Assembly: GCF_030272615.1 (NCBI RefSeq)
Contig: NC_081414.1
Coordinates: 3,535,501-3,599,500 of the forward strand
Direction: 5' to 3'
Length of the DNA: 64,000 bases
Origin: Cryptomeria japonica
Lineage: Eukaryota; Streptophyta; Pinopsida; Cupressales; Cupressaceae
Shown here: positions 56,810 to 64,000 of the stretch, piece by piece
Position numbering within the stretch: position 1 is the stretch's first letter
Layout: the number at the start of each line of letters is the position of its first letter
Notes under the pieces: model-generated
Told to the model about the DNA's origin: nothing
What the model saw: only the letters and a program-made list of their open reading frames with translations
Database searches by the model: none
Position numbers and translations under genes: made by a program

Positions 56810-56924
56810 CTTTTGTATTATAGAAGGACCTGAAACAGTACAAGATTTTGGAAAAATGCAATTACAAGAGATTCAAGATAATATTAGAAGTCGTCGCAAC
56901 AAAATTTTCCTACATATGGAAGAG
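56810..56924 (+). CDS. OR: ORANGE exon 2 (conserved N-terminal block)
   Basis: The 115-bp exon is bounded by TGCAG|C and GAG|GTAATC. It completes a split codon and then reads 38 codons: FCIIEGPETVQDFGKMQ, LQEIQDNIRSRRNKIF, LHMEE. From memory this is nearly identical to Arabidopsis OR at this position. OR has a plastid presequence, this soluble region, two membrane segments and a C-terminal DnaJ-like Cys-rich zinc domain. The N-terminal soluble part contacts phytoene synthase, and the arginine known from the melon golden allele is in or close to this block (memory, not checked). The membrane and zinc-finger exons are not found between 56925 and 64000, so the gene continues past the window. No stop or shift is seen, so the exon looks functional. 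Confidence 0.93.
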
Positions 56925-59686
56925 GTAATCTTTTATGTACGATACCATTTTGGTAAATTTTTGATGTCTCTATAAATAGTAAATGCTCCATTGGGTTTTA
57001 TGCGTGAATATATCAAGAATTAATATACTTTCTTGATGCCATACACTGTTTAGATTCCAACATGAACATAATGTTTCAATATATAAATGGAAATCAAAGT
57101 AGATTTTTGTTTGTATGTATTGTAAAAGAGAATATGTCATGACACTCACATTATGCTAAATAAATAAATAAGTAATAACTAATGTTTTATCTAATCTTAA
57201 GAAAAATCATGTTCAAATAGTTATTTTCCTTTTTCACCTACTAAATCCTTAAGCCTAGCTGTAATCACTCAATTCATGGGAGTGAAGTGAGGTTGTAGAG
57301 AAATTAGGGGATGAGACTCTTGTTCTAGCTGAGCATCAAGGATTTCACATAAGTTTGCTTGATTGAATTGATCCTTTCACTCCCACGTCACTCAACTCAG
57401 TGCCAAGGATTTCACAAGTCTGCATGATCAAACTAATCCTTTCACTTCCATATCACTCAGCTGATGTCCACCCTTTTGGGAGCATAGATGATGGGGTTTT
57501 TGTTATAGGAGAGAATTATAGTAATAGGAGAGTGGCATTGCTAGAGGGAGATTTATTCAAAAAATTTGTCATCTGCTTGCTGTCTTTCCTTTGGAAAATT
57601 CAAATTTCCTAGGAGTGATAGGACTGCAACACTTGGTTGGGTCATTCTTGTTGTCCTTCTATAGTTTTATTGGCTTGTCTGATTGAAGGAAGAAGGTTGA
57701 TTGGTACGTTGGCATAGGTTGTAGCTTTGTTGATCGACTGATACCTTGGTTTAGGTTGTGGGTGGTAGATTAATTTGTATCTTGATGTAGGCTGTGCATG
57801 ATAGGTCAACTGGTATTTTCCTTTTTTTCTCTACTACCAGATACCCAACTAATTAGCGATCCCAGGCATAATAGATTCAATTCAGTGGTGGTTGTAAGTT
57901 TGTAACATATTGTTAGATGTTGAAGAATAAGGAATTCAATTAGAATGAATGAATTAATAATAGGAAACCGTAGGTCCCATAGGATAAATGGAGTTGTCTT
58001 TTTGTGATTCCAAATGAATTTTTCTAACTAAGATCTGGTATAAATATGCCTTCTACACCTTGTCTAAACTCCCATTTCAACCCAGATGGATAGAATGTAT
58101 TATGGCACGAATTACAGTTAGGAACTTACAAAATAATAGTCATGATCTTAATCAGTTAGGTGGAACATCATTATTCCGTATTTCCCTGGCTAATAATTCA
58201 CTCTTATCATCTTGCTTTCATGCCTTTCTGAAGTTTTATCCTTGGTATCATGGCTGTCTAGCTATACATTCTTTTACCCTTGAAAACTCTTAGTATTGTT
58301 AGTTTTGTGTTAATCGGTTGCAAACCAATAATCCCTTTCTGAATGTATGTAAGACACGAGTTTTCTTAATGAAAATTCCTAAGTTGATGGTATTGTTAAG
58401 CTTCCATCTAGCCAAACATCTAAGTTATTAATGAAATCTCATTTTAGAATTTATTGCAAAATTCTTAAGTTTTCATTGTTCTGGTTATCAACCTAGCCCT
58501 TGGCTTGACATTGTTATAAAAATTGTAAACGTAAATTTGCTATACCTTATTGAATAACTGAGCTACTGCTGTGTTGTAATTTAATAAATCAAAAAATCTA
58601 GGTTCTAACACCTACATTAGATAACATGCTCATAAAAGATAGAAAACAATATTCTCATTGCATGGTTAAATTGTGTTATTATCTCTTAATTGAAGTCATG
58701 AATTAGTTAAAAATCACAAAAAGTATTGTAGATTTTTATGTTAATAAAATTAAAAACGACAAGGGGCATAAATATGTTGTACCACTATTATTCTTTGAAA
58801 AATATTTAGAATAGGATGAATTTATACGTCATATTATATCCTATGCTATTCTTTTAAAAGTTTTTTTTTGCCATTTTTTAGTGCTTACTAGAGGTCAAGC
58901 TTTTCAATTTGTAGAAAAAATCCTTTTTGCTTTTTTGTTGTGTCGCAAATTAATGAGAGAAGCATGAAAATTGTAAGTCACCATTTTTAGAAAGTTGCTT
59001 TTTTATTTTTTGTTATTTTCAGTGAATGGCAATGGCAAAGAGTTATTGAGGTACTTTCAGGTTTCATCATGTGAAAAATGGAATTCAAGAAGATGAAAGG
59101 CAATAAGAAGTGAATCTTTTTATCAAGGTCAACGTTTGAAAATGAAAAATGAAAGAAATTTAAAAGCAATTCAAATTTTTGAGTAATCATTTGAAAATTT
59201 CTTCAAATTGTCATTAAGTATCTAAATATTTCATTATGGAGTTAAGTAATCAATAAATCACTTTCTGAGATTTAAAGGTGAATTCTCCCACTTGGTAGTA
59301 AGTAGGAAAACTGCCACTTGGTGCTAACTTTGACAGTTTTCACTTTTTGGCATCCAAGGCCAATTTCCCCACTTGGCACCAAGTTATGAGAACCTCCACC
59401 CGGTATTAAGTAACCAAAAATTAGTATATGGGCCGAAGGGAAAGTTGAACACTGAACAAAGCAAAATAGAGGAGAAAAATCAATGAATGTTAGTTCTCCA
59501 TTCATATTATGAAGAAGTAATTCGTAAAAAACTTAAATGAATTAAATGAAATGATTGATAGATCATTTAAAGAATTACAAAATTGATGTTTCTAAAAAGA
59601 AAAAATTGAAAAAAGAAACTAACTAATTATTTACAACATATTACATAATTGACCATTAATTAATAATAAACAATATTATTCTAATA
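56925..59686 (+). other. ORANGE intron 2, first part
   Basis: Donor GTAATC begins the intron. Around 57345-57465 a motif ending CCTTTCACT(C/T)CCA is doubled. At 59280-59410 four (C)CACTTGG or CACCCGG blocks each precede a short AAGT segment and could belong to the 3' LTR of the copia element on the right. The polypurine complement at 59687 implies such an LTR ends near 59686 (its terminal TG mutated), but its left end is not visible. Confidence 0.5.
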
Positions 59687-59698
59687 CCCTCCCTTAAT
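59687..59698 (-). promoter_or_regulatory. Polypurine tract of right-hand copia element
   Basis: The minus strand reads CATTAAGGGAGGG before the presumed 3' LTR. Confidence 0.6.
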
Positions 59699-59734
59699 GG
59701 TCAATCTGTCAACAACACCAAGCTGCCCCCTGAA

Positions 59735-61087
59735 TTAAGCAAACTTTTCTGGGCTGAGAGACTTGGTGAGAGTATCTGCAGTCTGATTCGCAGTTGGAAC
59801 ATACTGCAATTGAACTGATCCGTCTTCAACAAGCTTTCGAATAAAATGACAATGAGTTTCCACATGCTTGGTTCTTTCATGGAAGACATGATTCTTGGCA
59901 AGTTTGAGAACTCCCTGATTATCACAAAACAAGAGAGTCGGACTTGCTTGAGATATTTGCATATCTGCAAGCATCCGTCGAAGCCAAACTGCCTCACAAG
60001 CTGCCTTAACTTCTCCTCGATACTCTGCTTCTATCGAGGAGAGAGCCACTGCTTATTGCTTTTTACTAGTCCATGTGACTGCACAAGATCCCAAACTGAA
60101 CACATACCCAGATGTTGATTTCCTGTCATCAACCGAACCTACCCAATCTGTATCTGTGAAACCACTAGGTCTAGGATCATGACTCCTAGTGTAAAGAAGT
60201 CCATAATTAGAAGTGCCCTTCACATAACGCAGCACACGCTTCGCTGCTACCCAATGATCAGCCTTGGGGGCTGTCATGAAGCGTGAAATGTAGCTCACTG
60301 CAAAACTGAGATCAGGTCTAGTGGTAGTGAGATAGATGAGTCTGCTCACTAGTTGCCTAAATGTTGTTACATCTATAGGAGGAGAATCAGACTTGGCTAA
60401 CAACTTCACTCCTGTCTCCATAGGCGTGGAAGCAGGTTTACAATTCTGCATTTGAAACCTGTCAAGCAAGTTCCTGGCATACTTAGACTGAGAAATAAAA
60501 ATGCTACCATCAGTCTGCCAAACCTCAACACCTAAACAATAATGGAGAAGCCCCAAATCTGTCATGTCAAAAGCCTTGCGCAGGTCTTGTTTGATATTTG
60601 CAATCAAATGCGTTGAACTGTTAGTAATGATCAAGTCATCCATATAAACAACAAGAAAGAGAACATCATCACCAGAGTGTTTGATAGACAAATTTGGGTC
60701 TGAAGGGTTACACTGAAAACCATGAGCAACCAAGTACTGATCAATATTGATGTACCATGCTTGAGGAGCCTGTTTGAGTCCATACAGTGCTTTCATGAGT
60801 TTATGTACTTGATGTTCTTTGCCGACAACCTTGAAACCAGGAGGCTGCGTCATGTAGACTTCTTCCTGCAACTCACCATTGAGAAAGGCACTCTTAACAT
60901 CCATTTGATGGACTTTCCATCCAAACTGAGCTGCAATAGCGAGAAAAAGACGAATTGTACTCATCTTGGCAGTAGGAGCAAAAGTCTCCTCATAATCAAT
61001 GCCCTCCCGCTGTGTGAATCCTCGAGCAGCCAATCTGGCCTTGTATTTATCCAAGGTAAAATCTGCATGATACTTGACCTTATACAC
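59735..61087 (-). pseudogene. Copia reverse transcriptase and RNase H
   Basis: The minus frame reads from WVYKVKYHADFTLDKYKARL through RT motifs [27 protein letters not shown] and YMDDLIIT, then SQSKYARNLL and TRPDLSFAVSYISRF, into RNase H (DTDWVGSVDDRKSTSGYVF, IEAEYR, CDNQGVLKLAKN, HERTKHVETHCHFIR, and ADTLTKSL). A TAA at 60053 sits where Gln is expected. The YMDD and HVETHCHFIR forms set it apart from the two copia elements of the nest, so it belongs to another lineage. It lies in OR intron 2, antisense to OR. Confidence 0.95.
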
Positions 61088-62392
61088 CCATTTGCAGCTA
61101 ATGGGTTTCTTCCTTGGAGGAAGATCGGAGAGAACTTAGGTGTTGTTCTTCAAAAGGCTCTGGTATTCTGCGTCCATTGCCTGTTCCCACTATGGAATCC
61201 CTTTTGCCTTTGCATATGTTTGAGGCTCATAAATACTATGAATGTTGACCATGAGAGCAAAATTGATTGTAGACTGCTGTTTGCTCTTGTTTCTGGATAA
61301 TCTACCCTCAATGAGCTTATCGGGAGGAAGATCACTGATGGTCTTAGCCCACCATTTAGGCCGGAGAGTAGAAGAACCAACATCAGATGCAAGAGGAATA
61401 ACTGGAATTGGAGGTGGAATAGGTGGAAGATTAGCATCATCTGAAGGAAATTCAAGTAGTGCATCATCAAATTTAGAATCTGCATCATCCTTCCCATTAG
61501 GTGAACCAAATGGAAGACGAACACCCAAATCAGAAGCCTTCAAAGGTCGATCCTTATAATTCCGCTCAGATGAGGAAAGTTGAAATGGTCCTCGTTCTTC
61601 ATCAAAGACAACATCACGACTGAAGATAAGACGATCAGTGTCTACATCAATCAGTTGGTAAGCCTTGTGGTTGTCATTGTACCCTGTGAACATAAGCTTT
61701 TGACTCTTGGAATCCAACTTGGAACTCTTTTCATCTAGAATCCATACATATGCTAAAGAGCCAAAAAATTTCAGATGACTGATCTTGGGTTTGCGACCAG
61801 TCTAGGTTTCCTTAGGAGTCTTCCCCTTAACAACACGTGTGGGAGACCGATTAAGGAGATAGATTGTAGTGTATATTGCTTCTGCCCAATATTTCTTAGG
61901 AACATTCCTGTGTTCCAACATTGACCTAGCCATTTCTGTAATGGTGTGGTTGTGACGTTCTACAATGCCGTTTTGTTGAGGAGTGTACAGTGTGGTTAAC
62001 TGACGTTTTATGCCATGTGTATCACAAAAAGTGGAGAAAGTAGTAGAACAAAACTCCCTCCCATTATCAGACCTAAGAGTAATAATAGAACAACCAAACT
62101 CTTTTTGTAATAAGACCTTAAATTTCTGAAATACAGGAAACATATATGATTTCTGTCTAAGAAAGTACACCCACATTTTACGACTGAAATCATCAACAAA
62201 AAGCAAGAAATACCTGCACCCAGTAACAAGTGGTGTATTCATTGGACCACATACATCAACATGGACTAACTGTAGTACCTTAGAGGCTCGCCATGAGTCA
62301 CCATCCTTGAACGGTGTCCTGTGTTGCTTCCCAGCCTGACAAGCTTCAGAAACTCGCTGATTCTGAGTTTGAATTTCAGGTAGGCCATGCAC
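61088..62392 (-). pseudogene. Copia integrase and integrase-RT linker
   Basis: The same frame continues to the right. It contains CQAGKQHRTPF (end of the H-H-C-C domain), VHVDVCGPM, LRSDNGREF and YTPQQNGIVERHN (the three catalytic contexts), and the GYNDNHKAYQL and RDVVFDEER motifs of the C-terminal part. Stops near 61190 (TAG), 61138 (TAA) and 61802 (TAG) fall at places where Trp is plausible. Confidence 0.9.
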
Positions 62393-63761
62393 TAAATCTT
62401 CTTGAACAAGCTGAGCAAGGTAGTGAATGTTCAGGTGACCATATCATTGATGCCATAGACTGATGAGAGGAGGATTTAGTTGCAAAAGCATGCTCAAGAG
62501 AATCACCCATATCTACAAGTTTGTATAGACCATGATGCTCGATGCCAACAACTACAGTAGTGCGAGATGCACGATCAACAATCGAACACTTGTGTACACT
62601 GAATACAACATCAAGCTGAGGAGAATGTTGCATGATCTGACTTATTGAGAGTAGGTTTAGTTCTATGCCAAGAACGTAGTATACATTGAGGAATATGAGA
62701 TTCCTCCCACCAGACTATATCAGGGCGTTGCCTTTGCCAACAAGGGTATACTCTTCACCTCCTCCAAAAACGATTGAATCAGTATAGGGAGAGAATTCTA
62801 TAAACCAATCATGCCTGTGAGTGAAATGACGAGAAGCACCAGAATCTATATACCAGGCAAAAGACTTCACATGCTCTGCAGGTCTTTTAGTCATGAAGGC
62901 ATAAAAGGTAGACTATTTCTACTTTGTGTGCTCAACGACTTTGGCTTTAGGTTGAGACCCTCGCTGCTTCCTCCGTTCGGAAGCTATCCGATTGCGATAA
63001 TCCTTGATCATATGGCCATATTTGTGACAGTAGTTGCATTGAACCTTCTTCTTCTTTGAACCATCCTGAGACTGACTGGAGCCCCTTTGCTGAGATGATT
63101 GAGATTTTCCTTTATCCTTGTGAAAGGATTTGGCTGCAAAGGCTTGTTCTGAGGAGGATGAAGTGGCGTTGCTACCAAACTGTTGTTTTCAACGATCTTG
63201 TTGCAGAAGTTTGGTGAACAACTTTGGAAATTTCAGATCAACATTCGTTGAGGTAATGTTGAGAGTTTCTATGAAGTGCTCATAGGATTTTGGTAGACTC
63301 TTCAAGGTAATGACTAACATATCCTCTTCCTCCATTTTCTAACCAATAGCTTCGAGCTGCTCTCGAATGTCCTTAATCTTCGTGAGATGCTACTATAAGG
63401 ACATACGTTCATCCATCATGATGGAGAACAACTGGTTCTTCAAGAAGAACGCTCGACTCTTGTCGGATGTCTCATGCAGTTCCTTCAGATGCTTCCAGGT
63501 TTCTGATATTGACTTGTCAGAGGGAATCTGAGGCAACTGGTCATCTGTGACGGAGAGCTTGAGGAGCATGACGACTTCTCGATTCTGCTCATCAAACTTG
63601 TCCTGGTCCTGTCCGACTGTAGTAGGACGAGATACTTTTCCCAAAACAAGATCATCAAGGCGACGGTATTCAAAAATAGTTAGCATGCGTTGCTTCCAAG
63701 TTTTATAATTCTTGCCATTGAATCTTTGACTGCCTTCCAAAATTAAGTTGGTCGACGCCAT
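62393..63761 (-). pseudogene. Copia gag and protease of right-hand element
   Basis: Gag starts at 63761 (ASTNLILEGSQRFNG, then YKTWKQRMLTIFEY) and is stopped after 122 codons; later frames carry its middle part. A knuckle near 63040 reads CNYCHKYGHMIKDY, with its last Cys changed to Tyr. The protease active site is intact as AWYIDSGASRHFTHR near 62850. After more stops, the protease C-terminus and the start of integrase lie at 62380-62640. Order gag-protease-integrase-RT-RNase H confirms Ty1/copia. Confidence 0.85.
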
Positions 63762-64000
63762 CTTGCATGCTTCCCAATGTATGAGAAACGAAAATTAAAG
63801 AAGAGGTGATAGCACAAAATTCGAGGCAGGAATCCCCATGTAGAAAACAAAGGCAGATGTAGGTACATTATTCAAGAAATAGAAGAAGTACGACTGGCAC
63901 AAATATTGAGGTAAAAATTTTCGGCTAACCCAAAAAAATCTAACAACCTAGAAAAAAAAAGAATACTGGCTGCCAAAAATACCAAGGGTTTGAAAAAATC
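63762..64000 (-). other. 5' leader of the right-hand copia element, window end
   Basis: No primer-binding site of the TGGTATCAGAGC type is visible here, so the leader and 5' LTR continue beyond the window. Confidence 0.5.

Overview
The window looks like a stretch of a large plant genome, most likely a gymnosperm (inference). Ty1/copia and Ty3-like LTR retroelements in many states of decay fill most of it, and the one host gene I can identify has enormous introns. I see no rRNA or functional tRNA gene, no CRISPR array and nothing prokaryotic.

Host gene. On the plus strand an internal exon (56810-56924) is an almost exact match to the conserved N-terminal block of ORANGE (OR), the plastid DnaJ-like chaperone of phytoene synthase. 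A GC-rich, transit-peptide-like first exon at 33772-33986 joins it in the correct phase through a GC-AG intron of about 22.8 kb. Later OR exons are not visible, so intron 2 runs past the right edge. From about 34 kb onward the window is therefore OR intron.

Layout. 1-5.8 kb: two diverged copia LTRs in opposite orientation 7 bp apart, a decayed gag, and unknown ORF debris. 5.8-32 kb: a four-level nest. Ty3-like element A (5' LTR at 5842) is interrupted inside its own 54-bp minisatellite by related element B (9920-31704, GAGAC on both sides). B is interrupted by a minus-strand copia element (13878-30834), and that by a plus-strand copia element (19179-26965), which cut the aspartic-protease active-site region. 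A 333-bp mini LTR element with tRNA-like LTRs sits in A at 8826-9158. 32-33.7 kb: microsatellite and a 311-bp tandem duplication upstream of OR. 33.8-56.8 kb (OR intron 1): fourteen spaced copies of a 43-bp palindrome, a promoter-like and splice-like leader, a 1,067-codon frame with one internal TAG, a 1-kb LTR, LTR remnants of a family starting TGTAATG, and a small complete LTR element (46584-49767, TSD AAAAG). That element carries a fused copy of plastid glucose-6-phosphate isomerase and SEC23 coding sequence. 56.9-64 kb (intron 2): mostly featureless sequence and a decayed minus-strand copia element.

Working relations. No operons or pathways are present. The retroelement genes are gag and gag-pol relics. 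Most premature stops I could examine can be explained by C-to-T change on one strand or the other, as expected of methylated, silenced repeats. The most unusual items are the gene-capturing element, the hairpin array with its near-intact ORF, and the tRNA-like mini LTR element.
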